A stretch of 64,000 bases of DNA from Kingdonia uniflora (GCA_014058105.1 JACGCM010002568.1:372001-436000); one strand, 5' to 3'; positions 1 to 10,962 are shown, counted from the first letter of the stretch. Program-made: numbers and translations. Notes: a model not told the origin generated them from the letters alone.

Positions 1-98
1 AACTCAAGGAGGGGAATTAGAGTAAAGTAGAGGATATAATTAATCCCACCACTCTCCATAACCCCACCTCCACTGCCAATAAAGGACCTCCTCCACCA

Positions 99-431
99 TT
101 ATAATACCCAATCTTTCGTAGGGTATCGACAGTACTTCTCAGACGACTTCCCCGCCTTCTCGTCTTCCGCCGCCACTGTATCCTCTACAAGCATCCGCAG
201 ACAGGACAGACGGTGAGCAGCAAACAAAACCACATAATGGAATTGCCACAGTTGATGATAATCATCCTCTGCCTCCTCTACTTCTTTCCATGGCATCCCA
301 TGGAAAGTTGGAGGAACAGGGATTGGAGTCGGCAGAGAAAGACTTTGGGTGCCAAAATAGCGAGTTTGCAGACTTGCCATTTTTGTATGAACTGTAGCTT
401 CATATGTTTGGCGTCGAGTTGTCTCCATCAC
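99..431 (-). CDS. hypothetical 110-residue ORF
   Basis: An open frame begins with ATG-ATG and encodes 110 residues. The N-terminus is basic and threonine-rich (METTRRQTYEA), the middle is proline-rich (around LPTPIPVPPTF), and the C-terminal half has mixed charge. I see no signal peptide, membrane span or family motif, and I do not recognise it. The composition is not obviously low-complexity and an overlapping + strand frame of 80 residues is also open, so it could be chance. It could equally be one exon of a broken host gene or the tail of a retroelement, because the next recognisable sequence to the right is a copia LTR. Confidence that it is expressed is low. Confidence 0.18.
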   Translation of the reverse strand: MMETTRRQTYEATVHTKMASLQTRYFGTQSLSLPTPIPVPPTFHGMPWKEVEEAEDDYHQLWQFHYVVLFAAHRLSCLRMLVEDTVAAEDEKAGKSSEKYCRYPTKDWVL

Positions 432-725
432 TACTCCTCAACCCAACCTGAATGACTGACAATGTTAACCAGGGTAAACAGTGATAGCAACTATTCACCA
501 TGTTTTATAGTAGCAGCATTTAATGCATTCCACAACTTCCAATAAGGTATTCATCACAAGTGCATGTCTCAAGAAGAATTTTTGGGAGACCCAAAAGTCG
601 AATCTACTATTCTTCCAAGATAAAATGGAAGCCATCAATACAACATTCAATTCAGACGACTGAACTTCTCAACCAATACCACTCGCAACACACGTTTCTC
701 CTGCTATTGGCTGAAAGGGGGCAGT
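432..725. other. no gene seen; purine tract before LTR-like start
   Basis: No coding frame of note. The stretch ends with a purine-rich run (around gaaagggggcag, 713-724) directly before a TGTGAGGGC sequence that could be an LTR start. That is the arrangement expected of a polypurine tract in front of a 3' LTR. If so, bases 1-725 may be the decayed 3' internal part of a retroelement. This is inference only. Confidence 0.25.
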
Positions 726-1505
726 TGTGAGGGCTTATTTCTAATCCTCGTACTGAGTCCGATATTCGAACTCATATAGATCGAGTAAACATACTGATAA
801 CTAATCAAGGACTAAAAGCAAGGAGATCGTAATACAGACTTCCTCATCTATAGCTCGGGGATTAGAAAGCAACCAATAACATTGCACTACAGAAAATACT
901 CAGATATCTATCAACAGTTCGAATACACGCGAACACTATTAGAGATCATATCTTCATCAACAGTTTGGAGATATCAAAGCATCCTGTGACTTTACGCTAC
1001 AGAAGATACTCCTCCACTTATTAATAGGTCGTATGCACACGAACATCACAAGAGATCATATCTTCCCAACGGTCTGAAGCTACAGCTAAAGAATGTTAAT
1101 GGATCCATTACAGATCAACAAGTATCAGGACGTTACAAAAGACCACCATGAAGACTCATCAAAACCTGATATTGTAATGTTCCTCATCAATGAAACCAAC
1201 GGTCATATTATAAGACCTATAAATAAGACTAGATAGCTACGAATTAGAGGAGGCTGCTCTGAGAACCTCTAAGAGATCTTTTCTACATCTCTCTCTCTCT
1301 CACTCTTTGTAATAGTTAGCAGTCTAAATATATCTCTCTCTCTTTCTAAAATCCTCATGAGAGGTCGTAGTTTTTAACCCATTCAAGGGTTTTCCACGCT
1401 AAATCTAGTGTTGTTTGATTTCCGTTCATAGCTAAACATACTAGATTTCGAAGGTGTAAAGCTCTATCTTCGTGCAATACGAAAATAGGCTATTGCACTT
1501 CTAAC
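726..1505 (+). repeat. copia LTR (approximate ends)
   Basis: This region precedes gag and has LTR-like architecture. There is a TATA-like box in cctataaataag (about 1216-1227), CT-rich stretches (1280-1350), and a 3' part around aggtcgtagtttttaacc and gttttccacgctaaatc that resembles the R/U5 end of plant copia LTRs. The start is placed at TGTGAGGGC after a purine tract. The 3' end is uncertain and no clear Met-tRNA primer site is visible before gag. There is no second copy in the window for comparison. Confidence 0.45.
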
Positions 1506-1517
1506 CATTCGAAAGAA

Positions 1518-2115
1518 ATGACGGCCGCTCAAATATCTAAGATCGAGGAATTACGATTAAAAGACTTAAAAGTCAAAAAATGATTTATTTTAAGCTATTG
1601 ATCGAAACATCTTGGAGACTATCCTATGCAAGGAGACATCCAAAGATATTTAGGATGTAATGAAGAAAAATATATTAGGGAACCGCTAAAGTGAAGCGGG
1701 CACATCTATAGGCGCTTCACATAGATTTTAAAACTCTTCGTATGTAGCCGACAAAGTCTATTTTGGAGTGTCTCTCCAAAACCATGGCAATTTCCAGCAA
1801 GATGAGAACAAATGGAGAAAAGATAGAAAAAATTATGATAATCGAGAAAATTCTTCGGTCAATGATGTCAAAATTTGATTACGTGGTATGTTCTATCGAA
1901 GAGTCGAAAGATCTTGATCAACTCTTAATGGATGAACTGATGAGTTCATTAATGGTTTACGAGTAACGAATCAACAAACATGTAGCAGTGGAGGGAGTGT
2001 TACAATCTCAACTCTTAATCTCAGCTCTCAATCCACATATAACCGATTCTCAAATTATCGTGAAAGAGATAGATGAAGCAACAATCAACATAGTAGAGGC
2101 CAAAATTCAATAATG
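1518..2115 (+). pseudogene. copia gag fragment
   Basis: Broken gag (capsid-like RNA-binding protein of copia elements). The ATG at 1518 opens about 22 codons of the conserved LKDLKVK region, then frameshifts and stops interrupt it. The clearest block is 1763-1966, 67 residues containing ILRSMMSKFDYVVCSIEES, a strongly conserved copia gag motif. About 60 residues normally present before LKDLK are absent, so the leader is fused directly to mid-gag by deletion. The zinc knuckle that should follow (2137-2178) reads C-Y-x-Y-x4-Y-x4-S in place of CX2CX4HX4C, so three of four metal ligands are lost. The product would not have worked in RNA packaging. Confidence 0.8.
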
Positions 2116-2261
2116 TTTGATAAGTTAAATATCAAATGTTACAAGTATAACAGTAACAGGTACGACTACTTTCGTTCTAAATCTCGTTCTCAATTTTATA
2201 AGGAAAGAGGTGAAAAATCCAATTTTTTGGAAAAAGAAGATGAAGTTTATCTTCTTTAATT

Positions 2262-2645
2262 TTGGTTTGCACAACCAAAGGTGAATCTTGTATCGAAAAA
2301 GATTTTCGTCAAAATATATGGTACTTGGACATTGAAGCAAGTAACCATATGTGTGGTAAAAAATCCATATTTCATAAAATGGATGATTCTTTTCGTATCT
2401 CGGTAAAATTCGGAGATAGTTCTACAATTGTTATTATGGGGAAAGTGATATCAAAATTTGGGCTAGAGATAACACTCATCAGACCATCTCAAGTATTTTA
2501 TGTCCCGAACTTGAAGAAGAATTTGCTCAGTGTGGGGCAACTTCAAGAGAAGGGATATGTGATCATTATCAAAAATGAAGTTTGTCGGATTGAAGATCTG
2601 CAGAGAGGCTTGGTAATTACACAAGTGCATATGACTCCAAACTGA
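2262..2645 (+). pseudogene. copia aspartic protease
   Basis: An open 127-codon frame carries the copia protease block. WYLD-I-E-A-SNHM sits where the family has WYLD-T-G-A-SNHM, then comes VKFGDSSTI, then VFYVPNLKKNLLSVGQLQEKGY, and it ends at VHMTPN. The catalytic D-T/S-G triad has become D-I-E, so the enzyme could not be active. The first codon of the open frame is a frame boundary and not a translation start, because the protease is cleaved from a Gag-Pol polyprotein. The family assignment is firm; the lesion is read directly from the sequence. Confidence 0.85.
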
Positions 2646-3488
2646 ATGTTTACGCTAAGCGTTACGTATGACGCTCTTCCTTATCTTTTAAGTATGGTAA
2701 AAGATTAAGGTTGGATATGATATCTTCGTTATGGGCACTTGAACTTTAATGGCCTAAAGCTCCTTCATTAGAAGAATATGGTGACGGGAATTCCTCAGAT
2801 TGATCGACATCTGCAAGTATGCAAAGGTTATGTTGTTGGCAAGCAACACCGGGATTCATTTCCAAAGGGAAAAGCATGGAGGGACAAATCGACACTAGAG
2901 CTGGTCTATACCAATATATGTAGGCCAATTGATCCATGATCCAATGGAAATAAGAGGTATTTTATTACCTTTATTGATGATTATAGCCAAAAAACATGGG
3001 TCTATTTTCTACAAGAAAAATCTAATTTTTTTTTTTTTTTTTCAGTTTTCAAGTCATTCAAGGCCCTTATTGAGAAGGAAGTAGGGATATCTATCAAGAT
3101 TTTTTACTCGGATCGTGGTGGAGAATACAATTCTCACAAATTCGTAAATTTTTGTAAGAAATTTGGAATCAAAGGACAATTGACGTCGTACACGCTACAA
3201 AAATATGGCGTAGCTAAGAAGAAGAACCATACTATTATGAATATGGTGCGAAGTATGTTGCAAACATCAAATCTTCCTAAGAGATTTTGGCCAGAAACTA
3301 TCTTGTGAAGCATCTACATTCTTAACAGGAGTCCCACAATAGTTGTGAGGAGCATAACACCAGAGGAGGCGTAAAGTGACAGAAAACCAAATGCGGAGCA
3401 CTTACGAATCTTTGGGTTATATCATACAACTATATTCTGAATAAACAATGAATAAAGTTCAATGATAAAGGTCCTAAATATGTTTTTC
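2646..3488 (+). pseudogene. copia integrase, truncated
   Basis: Several frames together give GAG-pre-integrase (YGHLNFNGLKLL, VVGKQHRDSFPKG) and the integrase core (YFITFIDDYSQKTWVYFL, FYSDRGGEYNSHKF, GVAKKKNHTIMNMVRSML). The second Cys of the CX2C pair is Tyr (CKGY). The core keeps the two Asp positions, but the position expected to be the catalytic Glu (GVAERKNRT in the family) is Lys. A run of 18 T at about 3022-3039 and several stops interrupt it. Homology ends near 3485, where minus-strand gypsy sequence begins, so the C-terminus, reverse transcriptase and 3' LTR are missing. Confidence 0.85.
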
Positions 3489-3935
3489 TCAGTTAAAGTG
3501 ATAGCATTTGTCACAGTGTTTGGCATACTCTTCGGCTTGTTGTTTCATGTTTGGCCAAAATAAACCTCGGGAGACGGCTCGAAGGGCCATAGATCGACCA
3601 ACAGTATGAGCACAGCAGGTCCCTTGGTGGAGTTCAGCTAGAATTTTAGAGGTTCGGTTTAAGAGATGCATCAAATAAGGATGCCATTTGGGTATTTGCA
3701 ATACAACTTGTGTTTATGGATGGTGTATCCGCGACAGTTCTCTAATAATGATCGTTTGGCTTTGGGATCATCTGGGAGGGTAGCATTATTGAAGTAATGG
3801 AGGAATGGTGTTTGCCAGTCATCTGGATCGAGACTCTCGTCCGCTGTATTGATGGTATTGATTTCTATCTGGTCGATACTTGGGCGTTCGAGTACTTTAA
3901 TGTGGAGAATTCAGGATTCTGACTGGCCTGACATA
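3489..3935 (-). pseudogene. Tat-A integrase N-terminus, truncated
   Basis: The open part at 3489-3701 encodes the HHCC zinc-binding region: LHQGTCCAHTVGRSMALRA, then GLFWPNMKQQAEEYAKHCDKC. It corresponds to the start of the family's integrase. Upstream codons to about 3935 hold the spacer after the second RNase H, with stops. Everything C-terminal to CDKC, including the DDE core, is absent because the copia relic begins here. The integrase was therefore removed by the event that created the 3489 junction. Confidence 0.82.
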
Positions 3936-5750
3936 GCTGCTATATAGGCGAGGGAATTTGTATGTCAGTTTTCTCCTCGAGGGTAATGAGTGATAGAAGA
4001 TTTTTCAGAGAAACGGTCCATAGGCTGTCGAACGAGAGGAGCATATTCAGCCAAGCGACTGTTAGCTTGATTATCACCGGTATAGTGTCTCTGAACAAGT
4101 TTGGAATCTGTGAAAATTGCGAGTTGTGGGACGCCGAGTTTGAGGGCAAGGTTGAGGCCATGGATTAAGGCTTCATACTCAGCCTCATTGTTGGAGCATT
4201 TGAAGTTTAATTTGAGGGCCTTCTCTATTCGATCATTGGTAGGTGTGACTAGGACTATACCGATCCCTAAACCATTAGGCCCAACGGATCCATCTGTGAA
4301 TAGATGCCATCCAGTATTGTGGTTCCATGGATCTGTTGCTTCGGGTTGGTCTTCTGTTAAGTCATCTTCATGTTCCTCCCAATCGATATCTTCGACCGGG
4401 AAGTCAACAAGGAAATCTGCTCCTGCTTGGTCTTTCTGGGATATCTGCTTCTCCAATGTAATGTTATGTTCACCAAGATACACGGACCACTGATATACTC
4501 TTCTGAATTTCTCTTTTTTGCTGAGCACTTCTCGAAGGGGGTAGCTTGTTATAACACGGATTGGGTGAGCTTGAAAATATGGTTTGAGCTTGCGGGCTGA
4601 ATAGACAAGGGTGAGGAGCAAAAGCTCAAGTTTCGAATATCGAGTTTCTGCGGGTGTTAGAGTTTTGCTGATAAAGTAAACAGACTTCTCGATGTTTGAA
4701 TTGAGTCGAATAAGCACTGAACTCATAGAGGTATCTGTAACAACGAGGTATAATGAAAGTGTCTCGCCTTCGATGGGGGTGCTGATAATAGGTGGTCGTC
4801 CAAGGTAAGTTTTGAGTTCAAGGAAGGCCTGTTCACATTCGGGTGCCCAGTTGATCTCAGGGTTGTTTTTCTTTTTTGCTTTGTGGACGCCTTGATTACG
4901 TAAGAGAGAAAAAGGCCAAGCACAGTGGTCTGATGATTTGGAAATGTAATGGTTGAGGGCTGCTATCTTTCTGGCCACTTTTTGGACATCATTTTTGGTT
5001 CGGGGCGAAGGCATCTCGATGAGAGCCCGAATATCGGTAGGGTCGATCTTGATACCTCGTTTACTGATGAGATGGCCTAAAAAATTACCAGACGAAACAC
5101 CAAATTGGCATTTGTCTGGGTTGAGGTTCATGTTGTATGTTCGAAGTATCGAAAAGACTTTGGTTAAGTCTTGGATATGGGTCTATTTTTGGAGGCTCTT
5201 ACATAACATGTCGTCGATGTAAACTTCGACCGACTTGCCAAGCAAGGGTTTGAACATGGTTGTGATAAGGCATTGATAAGTGGCACCAACATTTTTAAGG
5301 CCAAAGGGCATGACATTAAAACAGTAAAGGCCTTGTTCAGTAATGAAGGAAGTTTTATGTTAATCTTCGGGGATGAGAGGTACCTGATTGTAACTCGAAG
5401 CTGCGTCCATCATAGACAGACGCTCATGTCCTGCAGTGGCATCAAGGACTACTGAGATGATCAGGAGGGGGAAGCTGTCCTTCGGTGTGTGCTTATTAAG
5501 GTCTGTGAAGTCGACGTAAATTCTAATTTTGCCATTCTTTTTGGGAACTACAACAATGTTTGATATCCAATCAGCATACTTTACTTCTCTGATGAAACCC
5601 GCGGCTATGAGTTTGTCTACTTTGAGGTTTACTGCTTCTCAAAGTTGAGGTGCCAAGGTGCGCTTTTTATGTTTTACTGCTGTAGAATGGGGAATGAGAT
5701 CGAGGCGGTGCCAAGCCAGACTAGGTTCGACACCAGGAATCTCCTGGAAC
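3936..5750 (-). pseudogene. Tat-A reverse transcriptase, RNase H and archaeal-type RNase H
   Basis: In reading order there is an RT entry segment with stops (to about 5230), VEVYIDDMLCKSLQK at about 5195-5240 with the YIDD catalytic motif intact, and then a 388-codon open frame at 3965-5131. That frame holds RT thumb sequence (NPDKCQFGV, FLGHLISKRGI), an RNase H-like connection domain (YFISKTLTPAETRYSKLE, ITSYPLREVLSKK), an acidic linker (WEEHEDDLTED) and a second RNase H starting at HLFTDGSVGPNGLGIGIVL with NNEAEYEAL and FTDSKLVQ. The second RNase H retains its acidic residues. An in-frame TGA lies just after YPRGEN. Frameshifts in the first third inactivate the polyprotein. Confidence 0.88.
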
Positions 5751-5932
5751 ATTCATGCAAATATATCTTTGTTTACTCGAAGGAAGTCTGTGAGTTCGAG
5801 GCGTTCTGCCTCGTCTAGAAAAGTTCCAATAAATGTACCTCAACCAGGACCGTCGAGTTTGATATTGATGGTGTGTTCGATGGGTGAGGTATCATCTGCT
5901 AAAGGTATGGGAATAGAGAGAGACAGTGATTG

Positions 5933-6358
5933 TTATGGGTGGCTGACAAGCCTCTGGGTCTGATTGATCTCCGGATGTTCGCATGAATGGGCAAGGCGAT
6001 GAGAGCCTTTTAAATTCCATGTACCTAAAGGGGCGGTAAAACGAAGGGTCTGATGATAGGTCGATGGTATGGTACGCATGGCATGGAGCCAATCGTGCCC
6101 AAGGATACCAAGGTATTCAGACTTCTTATCGATTACAAGAAAGCTGGGTTGAAGTGTGACTGGGCCGGTGGTAACTTGGAGGCTAATTCTTCCAACTACG
6201 ACTTCTGTGGCCCCATTAAAACCTTTAAGTTCGACATTGGCAGTAGTGATGTGGTCGGATTTCTTCATGGTTTGAACAGTCTGTAGGAATAGTACATCGA
6301 CTGCACTCCCTGTATCGATGAGCATGGTGTAGAGGACAATGTGTTCGATCTTAATCAT
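5933..6358 (-). pseudogene. Tat-A aspartic protease
   Basis: A 141-codon open frame starts at MIKIEHIVL and contains MLIDTGSAVDVLF, a retropepsin active site with DTGS intact. LVIDKKSEYLGILGHDWLHAM follows, corresponding to the conserved ILGRxWL region of Tat proteases. It is one domain of the polyprotein, so the ATG need not be a real start. It lies just downstream of the gag knuckle, as expected. Of the three sister copies this protease frame is the cleanest. Confidence 0.85.
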
Positions 6359-6363
6359 AATAA

Positions 6364-8029
6364 CTAAGGGGTTGGAATAGGGAAAACGATCATGGGATGT
6401 GTTGCAGTCGATGAAAGAGATTCCTTTAGGTTGAGGACAAAGGTAGATTGAGGTTGGAGGTACGACTCGTCAAGGTAGCTGGGAAGGTCGGCAACATACT
6501 GGTGTAGACCACCTACTTTGAGGATGATCTTGAGGGAGCGCTGCAAGGCAAAGTATTTGTTGGTGTGGTGATAGTTACACTTGTGATTGGCACAGTAGGG
6601 TTCGTCTGGTTTAACTTCGATGGGGAAATGGATGCACCAGTTGGTGTCTACCTATATATGTGGTAGAAGGGTGCTAAGAGGGGCAGTAAGTGTGGGTAGA
6701 ATCGGCTTCAGTCTCTTTCTGCAAGCTTCGACATTGTTGTCGTTATGAGGGTATTTGTAGCTCTCAGTCTCCTGTGAGACGGGAGAGATCAGGGGTGTGG
6801 GTGTGGAAGGTGGGCCCTGTCGAGGTTTATTGAAGTTGGTGGCTGAAGTTTGCCCCTGTTTACGAGATTCACAGAGGTGCTCAAAGTCAATATAACCATT
6901 GACCTTTGAGAGCATCTCCTCGAGGGTTTGAGGTTTATGAAGGGCCAGGTACTGTGATCTGGTAAAGTATTTGAGTATGCGAGTACGACATTCACGCAGT
7001 CATGGTTCTCGACTTTCCGTGACTCATCGAGGAATCTCTTGGTGAAGGCTTCTAGGGTTTCATTATTGGATTTCCTATAATTGAAGAGGGCATCGACCCT
7101 GACCTCTCTGTCTTTGTTGAAGGCAAACTGGGCGTTCAAAAGCTGTGACAGTTGCTCGAAGCTCTGGATTGAGCCATTAGGGAGATTATGATAACATCGA
7201 AGGGGGCTGTCAGTGAGGCTGGTGAGAAAAGGCGACACATCAGGTGGCCGGCTGTGGAGTAGAGGCTCAGAGTATTTTGAAATTTGAGAATATGGGATTG
7301 AGGGTCTGTGTTGCAGTATTTGCTGAGTTTAGGAGCACGGAAATTTGAGGTATCTCGATGGCGAGAATTTTAGGGCAGAGGGGATTATTCAATCGACTCC
7401 ATGAGTTTGGTGCCGGGCTTGCACTGATGTGGATGACAGGTTGAATTTTGTAGTCAAAGTCCTGCTGTGCAGCATAGGCAGGATGAGGGGGTGATCGAAG
7501 GGTTCAAGGATGATGAGGCCGAGTATGTGGTATGTTTTTTGCACTGTGTTCCCCGAGACATTCTCGTGCAGGGTGGCGTTTGGGGTGTCTAGAGGAGCGG
7601 AGGGTGGAGTCAGAGGAATCTTTTGTGGGGTGAATGTTGAGATGGATAGGACCAGTAGGGGGAATAGTGTGGGGAGCACCGTCGATACCAATATGGACTG
7701 GGGGTATTTCAAGATTTGGTAGGGGATCTAGATGGGCGCGGACAGACACGCGTGACGAGTCTGGTGCTTGGGATGGTCGAGCAGCTTCCAGAGGCTGTAG
7801 TCTCTGCAACTCTTAGACGGTATTACATAACTCATCAATTACCCAGTTTTTCCTGTCGGTGCCGTTCTGCTTCGAATTCTTGCCGGTGTTTTTCGCATTC
7901 CTGGTAAAGCTGATTGTGGTGTCTCTCCTCGGCTTGAGCGAATTGTTGAAAAAGTAAGGCTATTTGGGTGGCCACTCTGTCGTTGGAGTTGTCGGCATAG
8001 GTAGAACTGGAACAAAGGGTGGGTGCCAT
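6364..8029 (-). pseudogene. Tat-A gag
   Basis: Gag starts with ATG at 8029 (MAPTLCSS), a start shared with the sister copies, and lies 85 bases inside the LTR. A charged, probably coiled-coil segment rich in E, R, H and Q follows (ERHHNQLYQECEKHRQEF). The proline-rich middle then leads to the gag core (LTDSPLRCYHNLPNGSIQSFEQL, FAFNKDREV) at about 7030-7238 and a zinc knuckle at 6575-6620 reading C-X2-H-X4-H-X4-Y. The last ligand is Tyr where Tat-B has Cys. Reading frame changes at about 7800, 7500, 7240 and 6915 break it into at least five pieces. Confidence 0.83.
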
Positions 8030-8114
8030 TAAGAAGAGTCTGTGGAAGTTGAAAGCAAAGGGAGGGGAAAAAGAAAGGGAGATCGGTAGGGTAGGAAGCA
8101 CAGACGGTGCCAAA

Positions 8115-8841
8115 TATAGGGGCCTAACTTCTTAAGAAGGGGAAGTCGGCTCTTACACCACGGGGTTAATCCTCTATCAAAGGGAAATCAAGCGTATAAC
8201 TTATGGATTAATTAATCTACTAACAATATACTTGCGTGGAGGCTTATAATGTGACTCTCCACGACCTCTGATGATGATTTTAAGAGTATTTATATTTCTG
8301 TCGAGTAGTCGAAGGTTCGAGTACGGGTTTTACAAGGTGATCGAAGGTAAACTGTAAGGGCTCAAGGGAGAGATTTTATAGCATCTCCTTGGTTCCCCAT
8401 CTCTCCTATTTATTAAACATAGGAAGGGCTGAGTCACCAAGGTTAGGTCACATTACAAGGGTACCATCCGGATATCGAGCGGGTATCCCAGAGTGTGTAT
8501 GGGCGTCGGAAATGTCGAAACTGTAACTATAACAGTTGTTGGGTCTGTTTATGTACTCTGACACTGTAGCAGTTATTGGGTCTGTCACTGTAGCTGTAAG
8601 GACCAACCACCTCGCCGTCTTGTCTAGTGAGTTGGCTGTCTGTCTTGTCACACTTCGACCATGTATGGATATGGTCAAAGTGTTTCTGTTGTTGATGTGG
8701 AGTTCGTCTTCGAGGCTTCGTCATCGGATAATCTTTGGGAGACTTGTTTAAGGATTGGATGGGGTTCGAGACATTCGAGCATGCTTCAAAGTAGCCTTCG
8801 AGTGTTTGATTAGGGTAGAAGGCTATGAGTAGGCTGCTACA
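8115..8841 (-). repeat. Tat-A 5' LTR and primer site
   Basis: A 727-base LTR matches those at 20415-21148 and 32914-33631 along its length (ggttccccatctctcc, gaccaaccac, gagtcaccaaggt). On the + strand it begins TATAGGGGCC, where the sisters have TGTAGGGGCC, and ends GCTGCTACA. The TATA end is a decayed TACA terminus. Immediately inside, the minus strand reads TTTGGCACCGTC, a decayed primer-binding site of the tRNA-Asp type (TGGCGCCGTT). Confidence 0.85.
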
Positions 8842-10364
8842 ATTCATATTCAAACTCGATTATAATTCCATGTCATATACGTGTGTTAACAATTTAATGA
8901 GCTCATACTGAGCACTATTATGCATTAACAGAATATTCATACATGGACTAATAGTGGTTCCATTGCCATCCATCAATCAAAATGACATCAAACTAAACCT
9001 TTATATCTCTATAATCCCAAATAAGACCTGGTCATAATCAAACAAGAGATTACTAATCATGGAAAAAATCAACCACATGTATAGTTCAATCTAGTCAGAA
9101 ATACCTAGTTAACTTAAGAGAGAGACATATATCTGTGTTGATTTTTCCTTTGAGGGGATAAAATTGGAACCTAGAAAGAAGTTAATTAGAAATAAGCTAA
9201 TTTTAGAATAAAACCCTAAATTGGAGAATTCAAAGATAAGATGTGAAAATTGGAAATTCTAAAGAGTAGCTTCAAGCATGGATATTCCGTGATTGAGTCA
9301 GTCCATCGAGTTATAAGTTTTTCTTCCTTAAATTCGTAGTTTTGTCACGAACTGAACCAAAGCAGGAGATTGAATCATCCATATTTGGTATTGGTTTCAT
9401 TTTGTGTCTAGAATGAGTGTCAACACTATCTCGTGGTTATTTATTATCAGAGAGTGCACGTAGATTGACTATAGTTGGACTGACACTAAACTGGTACGTT
9501 GGTTTTGTACCTCATTGCTCAAATACTCTAGCCCATTAGTATTTTACAAAAGTTTAAAAGAAATGTGTTTTTATTATTATTTATTAAAATAGTTTTCTGT
9601 TCGAATAGACTTTTTGTTATGTTCGAATAGACAAGGCAAAACCCTTTTTGTTTGAATATATTTTTTCTCTGTTTGATTAGGCAAGGCTGAACCCTTTCTG
9701 TTCAAATAGATCTTTGCTCTGTTCGAACAAAGTATGGGATTTTAGTTTTCTAATAAAATGCTTCTTTTTTATTTTATTTTTCACATCTTCTAAAATCAAT
9801 TTTAGGGAGTAAGATATTTTTAGAGAAGAGAGAATTCAACGAGAGATTCAGTGAGAATTTACCCTCTAGCTGAATCGATCTAGAATTACATAAACCAAAT
9901 TCTAATTAATTTTGTGATTTGAGAGCTAGAGGGATTCGAGCTTGAAAATTTTTGGTGCGTAATCCGAATTGAGGCGTTACAATAGTAAAGGACGTTGCGA
10001 GAACGGAGGATTAATTGCGATAATAGTAATTGACGATAAGTAACTACAGGATATGCTAGCCTATCGAGTCTATAAGTGATTTAGATTCTTATAATTATTT
10101 CTTCATAGTGGATTTTAGTTTTTGAGAATTCGACAATGACCTATGAATTTTTCTCCTGAGATAGGTTTCCCATAAGTTTAATATCGTGTGTCTCTGTGCT
10201 TGTTGATTATTACTTATTACAAATAGATTATCGAATCGACTTGAATTAGGTTAGAGTAAGATCATTAATTTTGGGGATTATTGGGACTAACTTTTGTGAC
10301 CTAAATTTATCAAAATCGATTAATCTCAAGGACTTAGGAATTTCACATTACATAGGTCAATCCC
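8842..10364. other. no gene seen; LTR-like anonymous DNA
   Basis: No usable coding frame. A stretch from about 9343 (tgtcacgaac) to 10352 (cacattaca) looks LTR-like: it has TG and CA-type ends, an imperfect internal repeat with TTCGAATAG motifs, and a purine-rich leader. The flanking five bases do not match each other, so I do not call it a solo LTR. Confidence 0.3.
9597..9745 (+). repeat. imperfect ~55-base repeat, about three units
   Basis: Three degenerate units each carry a TGTTCGAATAGA-like motif. The first two also carry an AAGGC(A/T)(A/G)AACCC motif. Such repeats occur inside LTRs of large plant gypsy elements, which supports but does not prove an LTR origin for the surrounding DNA. 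Confidence 0.4.
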
Positions 10365-10950
10365 TGACAAACATGATCTCTAGAAGATAAATAGGGTACG
10401 ACACTATGATCAGCCATAGTCATGATCGCCCACAGATGCCACCACTATATGACAAAGGATAAAATAGACAAGTTAGCATCACCACGCCGGCCATGCATGC
10501 TTCAACCTCCTACCATTACAGTTAGACTGCCAGAATGTCAGCAGGGGACAAGATGATCTATTACAGTATGATACAGTCAAAAGGTGAAAGACATACAGTT
10601 GTAGTCAAGCTATATAAAGAAGACCAATGTAATGGCACCATCTACTCACCTCCCTATGTTCTATAAATAGGGGAGGTAAGGCAGGGTAGAAGGGTTCACA
10701 ATTCCACCCTTTAGAATCTAAAGCATTTAGCTCAACCATACTTAACCCTCTAAACTCTCAGTAATACTTGACCACATTGTAATCTCATCAATATATACCA
10801 TACAACGTTAAAATCTTCTATAGAGGTCGTGGAACATGCTATTTATAGAACTCTACCTAATTGTTGTCTCTTATTATATTATTAATTTAACCTTACAAAT
10901 ACACTTTGGTGTAAGGATGGTTCTACTCTACATGAAATTAAGCCCATACA
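10365..10950 (+). repeat. Tat-G 5' LTR
   Basis: About 586 bases from TGACAAACATG to GCCCATACA. A TATA box (tctataaatagggg, about 10661) lies in mid-LTR and R/U5 sequence with GAGGTCGTGG follows. The 3' end is certain because the primer site follows at once. The 5' end is the nearest TG that gives a length like the 595-base solo LTR at 55247, and is less certain. Confidence 0.65.
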
Positions 10951-10962
10951 TTTGGCGCCGTT
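10951..10962 (+). promoter_or_regulatory. tRNA-Asp-type primer-binding site
   Basis: TTTGGCGCCGTT directly after the LTR. TGGCGCCGTT matches the first ten bases of the complement of a plant tRNA-Asp 3' end (from memory). Of the Tat-family sites in the window this is the best preserved. Confidence 0.75.

Larger units (their letters stand above)
726..3488 (+). mobile_element. Ty1/copia retrotransposon relic (LTR-gag-protease-integrase)
   Basis: The domain order on the + strand is LTR-like leader, gag (UBN2-type), knuckle, aspartic protease, GAG-pre-integrase, then integrase core. Integrase ahead of reverse transcriptase is the Ty1/copia order. No reverse transcriptase or RNase H follows: at 3489 the sequence switches to a minus-strand gypsy integrase. 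The gag N-terminus is also missing. Numerous stops and indels show that it is long dead. The peptides resemble the TNT1-like branch, recognised from phrases such as WYLD-x3-SNHM, LKKNLLSVGQL and MNMVRSML. Confidence 0.88.
3489..8841 (-). mobile_element. Tat-lineage Ty3/gypsy element Tat-A (3'-truncated)
   Basis: Read right to left this copy has a 5' LTR, primer site, gag, protease, reverse transcriptase, RNase H, a second RNase H and the start of integrase. Integrase after RNase H is the Ty3/gypsy order. A second RNase H of archaeal type between RNase H and integrase marks the plant Tat lineage (Tat/Ogre/Retand group). The element stops inside the integrase zinc-binding domain at 3489, so the rest of integrase, the 3' untranslated region and the 3' LTR are lost. 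It is the best-preserved pol of the three sister copies, with one 388-codon open stretch. Confidence 0.9.

Noticed and set aside
4101..4493. 130-codon + strand ORF and other + strand frames within Tat-A, B and C pol
   Set aside because: They are shadows of the minus-strand second RNase H and RT; the minus frame carries all recognisable motifs.
9343..10352. A roughly 1-kb solo LTR between TGTCACG and CATTACA
   Set aside because: The ends look LTR-like, but the flanking five bases differ and no second copy is available in the window.
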